A stretch of 64,000 bases of DNA from Fischerella sp. JS2 (GCF_032393985.1 NZ_CP135918.1:5023724-5087723), one strand, 5' to 3'; counted from the first letter of the stretch, positions 1-8,391 are shown. Notes: a model not told the origin generated them from the letters alone. A program made the numbers and translations.

Positions 1-1308
1 CAGATAGGCGTGTTTGTTGCCCAAGACATGCTGTTGTTGTTCATTATGTGGGAACTAGAACTGGTTCCTGTCTACCTACTCGTTTCTATTTGGGGCGGAC
101 AAAAGCGCCGCTACGCAGCGACAAAATTCTTGTTATACACAGCAGCAGCTTCGATTTTTATTCTGGTAGCAGGGTTAGCAATGGCCCTCTACGGTGACAA
201 TATGACCTTTGATATGGTCGAATTGGGGATGAAGAATTATCCCCTGGCACTAGAACTACTTCTGTACGCAGGATTGTTGATTGCCTTTGGTGTGAAGCTG
301 GCTATTTTCCCCATGCACACTTGGCTACCTGATGCCCACGGTGAAGCGTCTGCGCCTGTGTCAATGATTTTGGCGGGTGTACTCCTGAAAATGGGTGGAT
401 ATGGTCTAATTCGTCTCAATTTAGAAATTTTATCTGATGCCCACGTTTATTTTGCGCCAGTTTTAGCTTGTCTCGGTGTTATCAATATTATCTATGGTGC
501 ATTAAATTCCTTCGCCCAGCCCAACATGAAGCGTCGCCTCGCCTATTCATCAGTTTCTCACATGGGTTTTGTTCTGTTGGGTATTGCATCCTTCACCGAC
601 TTGGGAATCAGTGGGGCGATGCTACAGATGATTTCTCACGGTTTGATTGCCGCAGTCCTATTCTTCCTTACAGGTGTAACCTACGATCGCACCCACACAT
701 TGATCATGTCAGATATGGGTGGTATTGGTCGAGCAATGCCGAAAGTATTTGCCCTGTTTACAGCTGCTGCAATGGCGTCATTAGCCCTTCCTGGAATGAG
801 TGGTTTTGTGGGCGAACTCGCAGTCTTTGTTGGCATCACCACTAGCGACATTTACAGTTCGACTTTCTGTACTGTCATGGTTTTCTTAGCAGCCGTCGGA
901 CTCATCCTCACACCAATATACCTACTCTCAATGCTCAGACAGGTATTTTACGGTTCTGATGTCGCTCCTACCTGTGTTATTTCTGATGCAGGTTCACAAA
1001 ACCAAGACAATCAGGAAGCTGTTTGCTTCGGGACTAACTGCGTCCTCCCGACTGAGGCTAAGTTTAGCGATGCTAAGCCGCGTGAAGTGTTTATTGCTGC
1101 TTGCTTCTTGCTGCTGACTATCGGTATCGGCGTCTACCCAAAACTAGCTACCGAGATGTACGATGTCAAAACTGTTGCAATTAATACCCAGGTGCGTCAA
1201 TCTTACATCCAAATCTCACAAACAAATCCCCAAATATTTGCTAAGGGCTTTCTATTTCCTAAAATCGCAGAATCTAATATAGCGTCTGTTTCCGGAATAG
1301 ATAAATAA
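1..1308 (+). CDS. ndhD: NAD(P)H-quinone oxidoreductase subunit 4 (NdhD), 5' end outside window
   Basis: Proton-pumping membrane subunit of the cyanobacterial NDH-1 complex in the thylakoid membrane. The reading frame is open from base 1 (Gln-Ile-Gly-Val-Phe-Val-Ala-Gln-Asp), so the start lies upstream of the window. The visible 435 residues hold the family signatures [27 protein letters not shown] and [13 protein letters not shown] and many hydrophobic helices. The loop near the end (Cys-Phe-Gly-Thr-Asn-Cys) and the tail after the last helix are less conserved and may mark a paralogue type, but I cannot assign D1, D2 or another form. A strong terminator hairpin follows at 1368-1400, so this is the last gene of its transcription unit. 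Confidence 0.95.
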   Translation, partial: QIGVFVAQDMLLLFIMWELELVPVYLLVSIWGGQKRRYAATKFLLYTAAASIFILVAGLAMALYGDNMTFDMVELGMKNYPLALELLLYAGLLIAFGVKLAIFPMHTWLPDAHGEASAPVSMILAGVLLKMGGYGLIRLNLEILSDAHVYFAPVLACLGVINIIYGALNSFAQPNMKRRLAYSSVSHMGFVLLGIASFTDLGISGAMLQMISHGLIAAVLFFLTGVTYDRTHTLIMSDMGGIGRAMPKVFALFTAAAMASLALPGMSGFVGELAVFVGITTSDIYSSTFCTVMVFLAAVGLILTPIYLLSMLRQVFYGSDVAPTCVISDAGSQNQDNQEAVCFGTNCVLPTEAKFSDAKPREVFIAACFLLLTIGIGVYPKLATEMYDVKTVAINTQVRQSYIQISQTNPQIFAKGFLFPKIAESNIASVSGIDK

Positions 1309-1367
1309 CCTTGCGATCGCCTTAATACTCAAGCTTTGCCGAGGACAGGGAAAATATTCCCAAATCT

Positions 1368-1400
1368 GGGAGGGGTTTAATAGCCCCTCCCATTATTTTT
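1368..1400 (+). terminator. Rho-independent terminator after ndhD
   Basis: Arms GGGAGGGG (1368-1375) and CCCCTCCC (1384-1391) form a perfect 8-bp GC-rich stem with an 8-base loop, followed by ATTATTTTTT. This has the form of an intrinsic terminator 60 bases after the ndhD stop. Confidence 0.85.
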
Positions 1401-1533
1401 TAGCCAAATAAAATTATACAATGAAAAAAGCTATGTAAATAAACGTAAATCCCTTGGTTTTTAGTAGCGCTTTAGCACCAGATTTTTACACTAAAAATTC
1501 TGGTTAGGGAATCTACCAATAAAATTATGAAAA

Positions 1534-2409
1534 ATGAAACGATTTTGGAAAAAAACTGCCTTTTTTACGATTGTTGCCCTAATTGTTTTTAGTCTAGTTG
1601 CAAGTAGTGGAACAACAAATAAAATCCTCAATCAAGATACTCGTAATTCAGAAAGTTACATTCTTGCTGATTTACTTCCCAAGCAGCAATCAAATCAACT
1701 TTATATTGGCATAGTTAATGAGATAGTCACCCCCACTCCCGAGGCTACTCCTACTCCTAATTTAAACTTAACTAGCAAAGAGCGATTTTTAACAGCAATA
1801 ACAGATAAATTATCAACAATTCCCGAATCTGGCACTTATGAATATAATTTATTGCGTGCCTATGGAGCAGCTTTTGTGAATCATAATTCAGAGGTTCAGC
1901 TTCCATCTCAAGTGTTATTTAAAGATGAAAAAGAAACAAAAGAATTTCAGGCTACCCTGACAATGGGTAAAGTGAATGGAACTAACAACTGTTATTTACA
2001 AAAAGCAGCAGCCGATGCCTTAAATCAGGCTAAAGCACAAGTTAGTATTCCCTTAAAATCTGGTGACGCTGATAGTGATTGCACTCGTAGTTTTGCCGCC
2101 AACGTTAGATTTTGGAGAAAATATGCTAACGATAAAACTTTAACAAGAGTTCAACAAGGTCAAGAAACAAAAATTTTGGGAACAGTTGCACCTCCTGGCG
2201 CATCACAACATCTGTGGGGATTAGCAATTGATTTGAGAGTATCAAGTGAAGCTCAAAGACAGGCTTTAAATCAAAATGGTTGGTTTCGGACTGTGGAATA
2301 TGATGTACCCCATTGGACTTATATTGGTTATCCGCCAGATGAACTGGGTGATTTGGGATTTCAAAATAAAGTGATTGGTGGAATTAGTTATTGGCTAACT
2401 CCTTTATAA
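1534..2409 (+). CDS. Secreted M15-type (VanY/DacA-like) D,D-carboxypeptidase-like protein
   Basis: Probably a periplasmic zinc peptidase acting on the peptide stems of peptidoglycan. Residues 1-25 are a basic-hydrophobic signal peptide or N-terminal anchor (MKRFWKK, then a hydrophobic run). A Thr/Pro-rich stretch (PTPEATPTPN, about 67-76) links it to the domain. The C-terminal half carries the M15 metal-site pattern: SQHLWGLAIDL supplies the first His and the Asp, and VPHWTYIG the last His. The usual Trp-His-Trp is Pro-His-Trp here. An imperfect inverted repeat (ACCAGATTTTTA / TAAAAATTCTGGT, about 1480-1507) lies just upstream and could be an operator or a hairpin in the leader. The gene converges on the stress-protein gene with a 1-base gap. 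Substrate is inferred from the family only. Confidence 0.75.
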   Translation: MKRFWKKTAFFTIVALIVFSLVASSGTTNKILNQDTRNSESYILADLLPKQQSNQLYIGIVNEIVTPTPEATPTPNLNLTSKERFLTAITDKLSTIPESGTYEYNLLRAYGAAFVNHNSEVQLPSQVLFKDEKETKEFQATLTMGKVNGTNNCYLQKAAADALNQAKAQVSIPLKSGDADSDCTRSFAANVRFWRKYANDKTLTRVQQGQETKILGTVAPPGASQHLWGLAIDLRVSSEAQRQALNQNGWFRTVEYDVPHWTYIGYPPDELGDLGFQNKVIGGISYWLTPL

Positions 2410-2410
2410 A

Positions 2411-3292
2411 TTATCCACGTTGGGGTGGAAAAAAGAGTACAGGGTACCAACTATAACGCAATAATTCAGCCGCAAAACTGGAAATCAACCATTCTTGGAG
2501 TTTACCTATCGTTCCTGAAGACACTGCGATCGCACTAATATCTGCCATTGTAGCTGCCTCTAAAATCTGAGTCACGCAGTGTCCTTGGCGAACTTCTATC
2601 TCTACTTGTAAATTTACTCCCTCCAAATCAGCTTTAATCTGAGATAGGGTTTGCCCTGCCTGCTGCGGTGAGATTTTCTTTGGTACTTCCCGACGACCAG
2701 TATCTTCTAAGACCCAACATAACGTACACTGTTGGAGATATCTATCAGATTGTTGTTGAGCTAACTGCTTTACCTGTTGCACCAGATAATTTGCCGCTTG
2801 AGTATCGTTGTAGGGAAGTAGCAAAGAGCGGAAAAGGTGCTGACAACGGAGAGTTAATTCCTCAGAAGTATAAGTAGAGATTAACTGAGGACGCACTACC
2901 AAAAGAGGAATCATTGTTTTGTGAGACAAGTCAGCCATTGTACTACCCACCAATTTTTCAGTGAGTAAGTTGCGACTTTGAGAACCCAGTATAATCAGTT
3001 GGGACTGATAGGTTTGAGCAACCTTAAGGATGATTTCAACAGGCTTTCCCGATTGAACTTCTATTTTTACTTCTACATCAGTAGGAGTTTCACCAACGGT
3101 TTTTGCCAATCGGGTTTGAGCTTGTTCTATTTTCTCAGTATCGACTCGTGGAATAATACCTTTTTCCCACAATGGAACAACGTGCAAAAAAACTATTTGC
3201 TTCATCCCCGCAAGCGCAAGACTAGAAACAAAATGTGTGAGACGGTGTAAACCGTCAGAAAAATCTGTGCAAATCAAAACTCGTTGAAACAT
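2411..3292 (-). CDS. Tandem universal stress protein (two USP domains)
   Basis: The 293 residues consist of two UspA folds. The first (about 1-140) begins FQRVLICTDFSDG and ends with GSQSRNLLTEKLVGSTMADL, matching the ATP-binding glycine motif of the family, then LLVVRP. The second (about 155-290) is more divergent but ends in SSGTIGKLQEWLISSFAAELLRYSWYPVLFF, which has the same layout. Tandem USPs are usually cytoplasmic nucleotide-binding stress proteins. No partner gene is adjacent: the next gene upstream (3423-4082) encodes a response regulator on the same strand, 130 bases away, so a shared stress role is possible but unproven. Confidence 0.9.
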   Translation of the reverse strand: MFQRVLICTDFSDGLHRLTHFVSSLALAGMKQIVFLHVVPLWEKGIIPRVDTEKIEQAQTRLAKTVGETPTDVEVKIEVQSGKPVEIILKVAQTYQSQLIILGSQSRNLLTEKLVGSTMADLSHKTMIPLLVVRPQLISTYTSEELTLRCQHLFRSLLLPYNDTQAANYLVQQVKQLAQQQSDRYLQQCTLCWVLEDTGRREVPKKISPQQAGQTLSQIKADLEGVNLQVEIEVRQGHCVTQILEAATMADISAIAVSSGTIGKLQEWLISSFAAELLRYSWYPVLFFPPQRG

Positions 3293-3422
3293 AGATAACC
3301 AGTAAAAGATATTTAGAAATCTTCTAATTTAATCCCGTAACCTATAATCAAATTCGTTTGAATACTTACAGCATATTTCATTACAGCGATCGCAACTGGT
3401 GCAAAGTATCAGTCAACACACT

Positions 3423-4070
3423 TTACGCACTATAGACTGAGTTCGCATAAATTGCTAATTGCGATCGATTTTTCAGATTGAGACGATTCAGCAGGTGGGT
3501 GACATGAGTTTTGACTGTTCCTTCCGAAATATAAAGTTGTTGTGCGATTTCGCGGTTCGTAGCACCAATTGCAATCAAGCGCAATACATCTTGTTCCCGA
3601 TCAGTCAGCAAATCCAATTTTGGTTCTGGTAACTTCGGGCTAGCAGGTTCTGAAGTTTGGATTTTAGGAACTATCTTTTCTAACAGCCCTGGTCCCATTT
3701 GGGTGTAACCTTTATGGACAAACCGAATTGCCTGTGCTAATTCCTCAGATGGCATATCTTTGAGTAAATAGCCTTTTGCTCCTGATCGCATTGCATCAGC
3801 AATGTATTCATCATCATCAAAGGTGCTAAGGACTATCACTTTTGTATTTGGAAACTGCTCGGAGATGATGCTAGTAGCCACTCTACCATCCATCACAGGC
3901 ATACGCACGTCCATTAACACAATATCTGGCTGTAATGCCTTTACTTGTGCGATCGCACTTTCACCATTATCCGCAGTTCCCACAACTTCTAAATCAGGCT
4001 CTAAATTTAACATAGCCCTGATACCGTCTCGAATAAGAGTCTGGTCATCTACGAGTAACAGACGAATCAT
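3423..4070 (-). CDS. NarL/FixJ-family response regulator
   Basis: Two-domain transcription regulator. The receiver domain (about 1-120) contains the acidic pair in LLLVDDQTLIRDGIRAML, the phospho-acceptor Asp in PDIVLMDVRMPVMDG, the Thr in VIVLSTFDDDEYI and the Lys in AKGYLLKD. A linker leads to a LuxR-type HTH (LTDREQDVLRLIAIGATNREIAQ, then EGTVKTHVTHLLNRLNLKNRSQ). I chose the start MIRLLLVDDQ at 4070, since that is the usual N-terminus; an in-frame ATG four codons upstream (4082) is also possible. No histidine kinase lies next to it, so its sensor is elsewhere. Confidence 0.92.
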   Translation of the reverse strand: MIRLLLVDDQTLIRDGIRAMLNLEPDLEVVGTADNGESAIAQVKALQPDIVLMDVRMPVMDGRVATSIISEQFPNTKVIVLSTFDDDEYIADAMRSGAKGYLLKDMPSEELAQAIRFVHKGYTQMGPGLLEKIVPKIQTSEPASPKLPEPKLDLLTDREQDVLRLIAIGATNREIAQQLYISEGTVKTHVTHLLNRLNLKNRSQLAIYANSVYSA

Positions 4071-4082
4071 ATAGGAGTGCAT

Positions 4083-4286
4083 CTAAACTTTTGCAGGAGT
4101 ACTACCCTAGTGTAGAACTCTGTCTCCCTGATGCATACCAAAAAAATAAATTATCCAGTAGGGTAGCGTGTGTTAGTGATAACGTAACCCACTATATTTC
4201 CGTGTGGAGGTGCGTTACAGACATTCGTTCTGTCACACCTACTAGCGAGTATTACTTATTCATTTCAAATTAATAACTGAAGATAT
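4083..4286. other. Gene-free stretch with short repeats
   Basis: No convincing gene. It holds a decayed inverted-repeat sequence with GGTGCGTTAC and GTTCTGTCACACCTACTAG, similar in style to short dispersed cyanobacterial repeats. It lies upstream of the response regulator on the opposite strand, so its promoter should be here. Confidence 0.4.
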
Positions 4287-4753
4287 TAGACCTCTTACAT
4301 GAATCCTAAAAACCCTCAATTCCTCCGTGAACGCAGGGTGGTTTCATACAAACACCAGAAAATTTAATTAGCTCCTTCACACCTGGAGATATGTATGTTA
4401 ACAAACCACTACAAACCACTAAGGACACAAAGAACACAAAGAGTTTAAGAAGTTAGTAGGGATTATAATTTTTCTTCCGTCGTATGAAACCACCCTGCTT
4501 AATCCCACTATTAACGGGCTACCGTGTATACACAAGTTAAATTTACCTCCCTTAATCCCCGAATATCTTGGGAAATAAGAGATATAGTTCCCTCTCCTTG
4601 TAAAGGAGAGGGTTAGGGTGAGGTAAAACCAGGATTCATAAGCTATTTCAGACTTGTATGTACACCGTAGCTGTTAACGGGGAGAGATTTAGTTCCCTCC
4701 TCGTCAATGCTTAGGGTTAGGGTGAGGTAAAAAATATTTGTTTAAGAGGTCTA
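4287..4753. repeat. MITE-like inverted-repeat element (TAGACCTCTT ends), with a nested element
   Basis: The left end TAGACCTCTTACAT and right end TTTAAGAGGTCTA are inverted copies. The same ends bound the 122-bp element at 24771-24892, where they are perfect. Inside are blocks such as TTAGGGTTAGGGTGAGG and GGAGAGGGTTAGGGTGAGG found in the other copies. No reading frame of note is inside. Another inverted-repeat element is inserted at 4333-4498. Confidence 0.6.
4333..4498. repeat. Nested inverted-repeat element
   Basis: Perfect 17-bp terminal repeats GCAGGGTGGTTTCATAC (4333-4349) and GTATGAAACCACCCTGC (4482-4498) bound 166 bp with no gene. The interior contains CACTAAGGACACAAAG, whose reverse complement resembles the text at about 55415-55440. 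It lies inside the larger element at 4287-4753. Confidence 0.6.
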
Positions 4754-4808
4754 TTGAATTTTTCTCTACAATCTCCAACTTTAGTCTTAGGAATATTTAC
4801 TCAATGAC

Positions 4809-4879
4809 TCAACGAAAGTCCCAGTAGGTTTATTTATTTAGTTGAGATGAGAGTATAGACGTTTTTCAGATGTTTATCT
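4809..4879 (+). promoter_or_regulatory. 71-bp upstream element shared with the ParA-like gene at 21455
   Basis: This block aligns without gaps to 21241-21311 with 53 of 71 identical bases by my count. Conserved cores are TCAACGAAAGTC, TATTTAGTTGA and TTCAGATG-T-TATCT. The last contains the dyad AGAT-N4-ATCT; TCAAC and GTTGA form a second, longer-spaced dyad. It starts 211 bases before the first peptide-precursor ATG, against 214 at the other site. A -10-like TATGAAT lies just downstream (about 4896). Most likely a promoter/operator for the peptide array. Confidence 0.6.
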
Positions 4880-5019
4880 CTAATCAAAATTCTACTATGA
4901 ATACAGTTGCGAAGGCAATCAAACACAGAAGACCAAAAAATAAATGAAAAGGTTTCCAAACTATTGCTTTCTTCAACTAGTAAACAACACACAAACAACA
5001 CAAACAAACGAGGTAAATT

Positions 5020-5232
5020 ATGTCTTACGAAATTAACAAATCTATTGAATTGTCTGAACAAGAACTAGATGTAGTAGCTGGTGGTGCTAGCTTGAATGAA
5101 ATCGCTGCTTTTGCTGCTGAACAAAACAGCATTAAATCAAGTGTAGCTGCTACTCCCTTCGGAGCTTTTTCCCAAACAGATATTCAGGAATTAGATCTCG
5201 CATCTGCGGTTCAAAAACAAATCGACGTTTAG
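5020..5232 (+). CDS. Double-glycine leader peptide precursor, copy 1 (bacteriocin-like)
   Basis: A 70-residue precursor of a secreted peptide. Residues 1-22 are a leader ending LSEQELDVVAGG, the classic site cut by C39-peptidase ABC exporters, one of which is encoded at 9971. The 48-residue core has no cysteine, is Ala/Ser rich, and has 2 Lys against 6 acidic residues (net -4). It looks like the families annotated as cyanobacterial bacteriocins, but activity cannot be read from sequence. The ribosome site AACGAGGTAAATT precedes the ATG. This copy differs most from the other three (MSYEINK, and a core ending in IDV). It is the first gene after the shared 71-bp element. Confidence 0.85.
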   Translation: MSYEINKSIELSEQELDVVAGGASLNEIAAFAAEQNSIKSSVAATPFGAFSQTDIQELDLASAVQKQIDV

Positions 5233-5329
5233 TTTAAACTTCTAAATTAGTCATTCTTCATTTCATTAGCAGAGGATTACCTCTGCTTTCAAAAAAAAAC
5301 ACAAACAACACAAACAAACGAGGTAAATT

Positions 5330-5542
5330 ATGTCTCACGAAATCAACAAATCCATCGAATTGTCTGAACAAGAACTAGATGTAGTAGCTGGTGGCGCTAG
5401 CCTGAATGAACTTACTGCTTTTGCAGCTAGCCAAGAGAGCATTAAATCAGCTTCAGCAGCAACTGCTTTTGGCTCTTTCTCTACAACAGATATTCAAAGT
5501 TTAGATGTTGAATCTGTTGTGCAAAAACAAGCAGAGGCTTAA
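5330..5542 (+). CDS. Double-glycine leader peptide precursor, copy 2
   Basis: Seventy residues: a 22-residue leader (MSHEINKSIELSEQELDVV, then Ala-Gly-Gly) and a 48-residue core. The leader is nearly invariant across copies 2-4, while the core varies at a few places (here LTAFAASQES and TAFGSFS). There is no Cys; 2 Lys and 6 acidic residues give net charge -4, as in every other copy. The 5' leader and ribosome site are identical to copies 3 and 4. A perfect 8-bp hairpin lies between its stop and the next unit. Presumed substrate of the C39 exporter at 9971-12292. Confidence 0.85.
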   Translation: MSHEINKSIELSEQELDVVAGGASLNELTAFAASQESIKSASAATAFGSFSTTDIQSLDVESVVQKQAEA

Positions 5543-5632
5543 GTTCATCAATCAATAATTCTTCTTTGATTAGCAGAGGATTACCTCTGCTTTCAAAAAA
5601 AACACAAACAACACAAACAAACGAGGTAAATT

Positions 5633-5845
5633 ATGTCTCACGAAATCAACAAATCCATCGAATTGTCTGAACAAGAACTAAATGTAGTAGCTGGTGGCGC
5701 TAGCCTGAATGAACTTGCTGCTTTTGCAACTGAAAAAGAAAGTATCAAATCAGCTTCAGCAGCAACTGGTTTTGGCTCTTTCTCTACAACAGATATTCAA
5801 GAATTAGATCTTGCATCTGTTGTGCAAAAACAAGCAGAAGCTTAA
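5633..5845 (+). CDS. Double-glycine leader peptide precursor, copy 3
   Basis: Same architecture as its neighbours: a 22-residue leader ending in Ala-Gly-Gly and a 48-residue Cys-free core. Diagnostic differences are Asn for Asp in the leader (QELNVVAGG) and AFATEKES, ATGFGSF and QELDLAS in the core. Although it has one more Lys (3), it also has one more acid (7), so net charge stays -4. That suggests selection on charge rather than drift. Followed by a shorter hairpin at 5875-5893. Confidence 0.85.
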   Translation: MSHEINKSIELSEQELNVVAGGASLNELAAFATEKESIKSASAATGFGSFSTTDIQELDLASVVQKQAEA

Positions 5846-5934
5846 GTTCATCAATCAACAATTCTTCTTTGATTAGCAGAGGTAATCTCTGCTTTCAAAA
5901 AAAACACAAACAACACAAACAAACGAGGTAAATT

Positions 5935-6147
5935 ATGTCTCACGAAATCAACAAATCCATCGAATTGTCTGAACAAGAACTAGATGTAGTAGCTGGTGGC
6001 GCTAGCCTGAATGAACTTGCTGCTTTTGCAACTAGCCAAGAGAGTATTAAATCAGCTTCAGCTGCTACTCCCTTTGGTTCTGTTTCAACGACAGATATTC
6101 AGTATTTAGATCTTGAATCTGTTGTTCAAAAACAAGCAGAAGCTTAA
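5935..6147 (+). CDS. Double-glycine leader peptide precursor, copy 4
   Basis: Last of the near-identical precursors: leader ending VVAGG at residue 22 and a 48-residue core with ATPFGSVSTTDIQYLDLES in the middle and QKQAEA at the C-terminus. No Cys, net charge -4. The downstream hairpin of this unit has the same outer arms (AGCAGAG / CTCTGCT) but a long AT-rich loop, marking the edge of the homogeneous array. The two following precursors are divergent. Confidence 0.85.
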   Translation: MSHEINKSIELSEQELDVVAGGASLNELAAFATSQESIKSASAATPFGSVSTTDIQYLDLESVVQKQAEA

Positions 6148-6256
6148 GTTCATCAATCAACAATTCTTCTTTAATTAGCAGAGGAAATTTTGATTATTTT
6201 ATTCAATAATTAAGATTACTCTGCTTTACCAAATAAGTAGGAAGTGAGGATAAAAC

Positions 6257-6523
6257 ATGTCTAAGAAAATTAAAACTGATGAAGACAATAAAATCACAGA
6301 ATTGTCTGAGGAAGAATTAGATGAAGTATCAGGAGGTCTCAACCTATCTGAATTGTTTAAAGATATTAATCAATTTAGCCAAGTAAATATAGCTAATTTC
6401 AAACAAAGTAAATTTGTCTTAGATCAGGTAAGCATTGTAAATTCAGAAGGTTCTTTTAATTCCTTACACATCGAAATTACTAATATAGAATCAACTGCTA
6501 TTCAAGATCTAAATATTAGCTAA
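6257..6523 (+). CDS. Divergent double-glycine leader peptide precursor (88 aa)
   Basis: A 27-residue leader ends LSEEELDEVSGG, clearly the same processing signal as the 70-aa array. The 61-residue core (LNLSELFKDINQFSQVNIAN and onward) is unrelated in detail: Asn, Ile and Ser rich, no Cys. The ribosome site GTGAGGATAAAAC precedes the ATG. Likely exported by the same C39 transporter, since leader peptides, not cores, are recognised. A long-stemmed hairpin follows at 6541-6591. Function of the mature peptide is unknown. Confidence 0.75.
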   Translation: MSKKIKTDEDNKITELSEEELDEVSGGLNLSELFKDINQFSQVNIANFKQSKFVLDQVSIVNSEGSFNSLHIEITNIESTAIQDLNIS

Positions 6524-6540
6524 ATATTCTAACTTTGACA

Positions 6541-6591
6541 AAAAACAGAGAAAAGAAAAATTTATTCAACCATGAATAATTCTCTGTTTTT
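6541..6591 (+). terminator. Terminator-like 12-bp hairpin between precursors 5 and 6
   Basis: Perfect arms AAAAACAGAGAA (6541-6552) and TTCTCTGTTTTT (6580-6591) with the T run at the 3' side. It can act as an intrinsic terminator or attenuator before the last precursor gene. Confidence 0.6.
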
Positions 6592-6626
6592 ATAAACTGA
6601 AATCTTTAAAAAAATTGGAGAAAGTT

Positions 6627-6824
6627 ATGTCAGATGAAATATTTAACGACAATCAAATTATAGAACTGACTGAGCAAGAAATAAATACTTTAGCTGGTGG
6701 TATAGAGAATACTCAATATGTTGCTAAGCAACTGAGTCTAGTTCCCGATGATTTAACACAGTCAGTTTCCCAATCTGTGGATAAAATCTTCTCTGCGATT
6801 CCTCTTTTAGGTTTGGATTTATAG
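6627..6824 (+). CDS. Divergent double-glycine leader peptide precursor (65 aa)
   Basis: Start chosen at the ATG at 6627 (MSDEIFND), which has GGAGAAAG 5 bases upstream; an in-frame TTG at 6615 would overlap that ribosome site. The 25-residue leader ends LTEQEINTLAGG. The 40-residue core has an amphipathic start and a hydrophobic end (FSAIPLLGLDL), no Cys. It differs from both other types in the cluster, so the locus encodes at least three kinds of exported peptide. A 352-base gap to the next gene follows. Confidence 0.7.
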   Translation: MSDEIFNDNQIIELTEQEINTLAGGIENTQYVAKQLSLVPDDLTQSVSQSVDKIFSAIPLLGLDL

Positions 6825-7176
6825 ACGTGAATACAAATCCTCGAAAATAAACTCTATAACCTCTTAACAGTTAAATCAAGAACTTATCAATCGCAGATAT
6901 ATACCAGAACACAACTAGAAAAAAGAGATTATACAACTCGCCTCGAAAGAACTGGTCTGAAGTTGGCGTGCTGAAGCAGGAAATATTGTAAAGAAATATA
7001 ACATTATTGAATGGCTGCATAAATTCCTAACCTACCTCAGATAGTTACACAAAGGTTCAAACAAAGATCACTCGATCTTATGCTTGCATTCTGCAAAGCC
7101 TTTTTATTTCCATTGTTAAATTTTTTACCAAGTAAAAACGCTCTCATACCCTTAGAAAATATAAGAGAGTCTAATT
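6825..7176. other. Gene-free stretch between precursors and export genes
   Basis: No gene or clear terminator seen. AT rich; GAGAGTCTAATT before the ATG at 7177 is the probable ribosome site. A promoter for the export genes is expected here but I cannot place it with confidence. Confidence 0.4.
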
Positions 7177-8274
7177 ATGACAGAAGTTCTACTCAAGGAA
7201 CTTAGTAATAGTGATATTGACTGGATGCTGAAGACTGGTAGTAGAGAAGAAATTTCTACAGGTCAAGTTCTCATCCGCCAAGGCGAACCTGTCAATGCTT
7301 TATATATTCTCTTAGATGGAGCATTAACAGTTTCTATATCTCAGGCTGACAACAACCCATTGGGACGTGCCTTTGCTGCTTTAGAAGGTGGTGAAATGTC
7401 AGGGCGGGAAATCGCCAGATTATCTAGTGGAGAAATGGTAGGAGAAATTCCTTTTATAGAGTCATACTTGCCTTCGACCACTGTTAAAGCACTCAAAAAT
7501 TCCCAGGTTTTAGTGATTCCGCAACAACAGTTAGCAACAAAACTGAAACAAGATGTCGGTTTTGCTGCCCATCTTTACCGAGCAAGTGCAATTCTGCTTG
7601 CAGACAGACTAGAAAAAATAGTTAGTCAACTTGGTCACAGTACATTAGTCCTCAGCCAACCTCGGTTGAGAGAAATCTTATTTATTTTTGCAGAATTGCA
7701 TGATAGCGATATTGATTGGTTAATTGTTGCAGGGGATGTAAACCGAATTCCCGCAGGTGCTGTTCTTATTCCTAGCGGCAGACCTGTAGAAGCTTTGCAT
7801 ATCCTTCTCGATGGAAAATTGACACTTTCTACATCTGAGGACGATCGCAATCCTTTAGCCCGTGCATTTTCCAATTTAGAAGACAGCGAAACTGTAGAAC
7901 GCGAGTTTGCGAACTTGTCTCGAGGCGACATTGTCGGAGAAACCCCTTTTGTGGAGGCTCCTCCACCCTCTATGACTGTGAAAGCCGCAGAGGATTCGAT
8001 GGTCTTGTCAATTCCTCGCTGGCGATTAGCCGCTAAACTGCTGCACGATGTTGCTTTTGCTGCCCGTTTTTATCGAGTTCTGGCAGTTCTTTTAGCATAT
8101 AAACAACAAGCAATAGTTAGTCGGTTGGGGTACGGCAGACTTAGTTATAGTACGGGTCAGTCGCTGGGTGAAAATATCGAATATGAGAACGAACTGAACT
8201 CTGACTTTTTAGGGCAAGTAGCGCTGGCTGGAGCCAGATTTGACTGGATGCTGAAAAGAATTAGCCGCACTTAA
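7177..8274 (+). CDS. Tandem cyclic-nucleotide-binding-like domain protein of the peptide-export cluster
   Basis: 365 residues made of an internal duplication. About 8-160 and about 172-330 align, with matching IDWMLK / IDWLIV, VNALYILLDGALTVS / VEALHILLDGKLTLS, NPLGRAFAALE / NPLARAFSNLE and GEMVGEIPF / GDIVGETPF. Each half looks like a CRP-type cNMP-binding beta-roll. The phosphate-binding cassette is not the canonical E-x4-R-A form, so true nucleotide binding is doubtful. No DNA-binding HTH is visible, so it is more likely a regulatory or scaffold subunit than a transcription factor. The second ABC exporter (12514) also starts with a cNMP-like region, suggesting partnership. Upstream of the adaptor gene in the same direction. 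Confidence 0.8.
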   Translation: MTEVLLKELSNSDIDWMLKTGSREEISTGQVLIRQGEPVNALYILLDGALTVSISQADNNPLGRAFAALEGGEMSGREIARLSSGEMVGEIPFIESYLPSTTVKALKNSQVLVIPQQQLATKLKQDVGFAAHLYRASAILLADRLEKIVSQLGHSTLVLSQPRLREILFIFAELHDSDIDWLIVAGDVNRIPAGAVLIPSGRPVEALHILLDGKLTLSTSEDDRNPLARAFSNLEDSETVEREFANLSRGDIVGETPFVEAPPPSMTVKAAEDSMVLSIPRWRLAAKLLHDVAFAARFYRVLAVLLAYKQQAIVSRLGYGRLSYSTGQSLGENIEYENELNSDFLGQVALAGARFDWMLKRISRT

Positions 8275-8284
8275 ATTCAGTGAA

Positions 8285-8370
8285 CAGTTATCAACCGATA
8301 ACTGATAACTGTACAGACGCGATTTATCGCGTAACTAATAACTGTACAGACGCGATAAATCGCGTCTCTA
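8285..8370. repeat. Short hairpin repeats between export genes
   Basis: Two copies of a GTACAGACGCGAT...ATCGCGT hairpin, at 8317-8332 (ACGCGAT arms) and 8348-8367 (AGACGCGAT / ATCGCGTCT), set in TAACTGATAACTG runs. The same motif recurs at 9915 and 12437, each time in a gap of this cluster. Typical dispersed repeat of filamentous cyanobacteria. Confidence 0.7.
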
Positions 8371-8391
8371 ACTGATAACTGATATAAGATT

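Larger units (their letters stand above)
4985..6180 (+). repeat. Tandem array of four ~303-bp units, each one peptide-precursor gene
   Basis: Each unit has the same leader (core ACAAACAACACAAACAAACG, then AGGTAAATT and the ATG), a 213-base gene, and a hairpin after the stop. Start-to-start distances are 310, 303 and 302 bases. Hairpins are AGCAGAGG-atta-CCTCTGCT at 5268-5287 and 5572-5591, and AGCAGAG-gtaat-CTCTGCT at 5875-5893. In the fourth unit the loop is expanded by about 30 bases (ends near 6224). The units arose by recent duplication or are kept alike by gene conversion. Confidence 0.9.

Noticed and set aside
5020-6147. CRISPR-like or short tandem repeat array
   Set aside because: The ~303-bp units are whole genes with start, stop and leader; no short repeat-spacer pattern exists.
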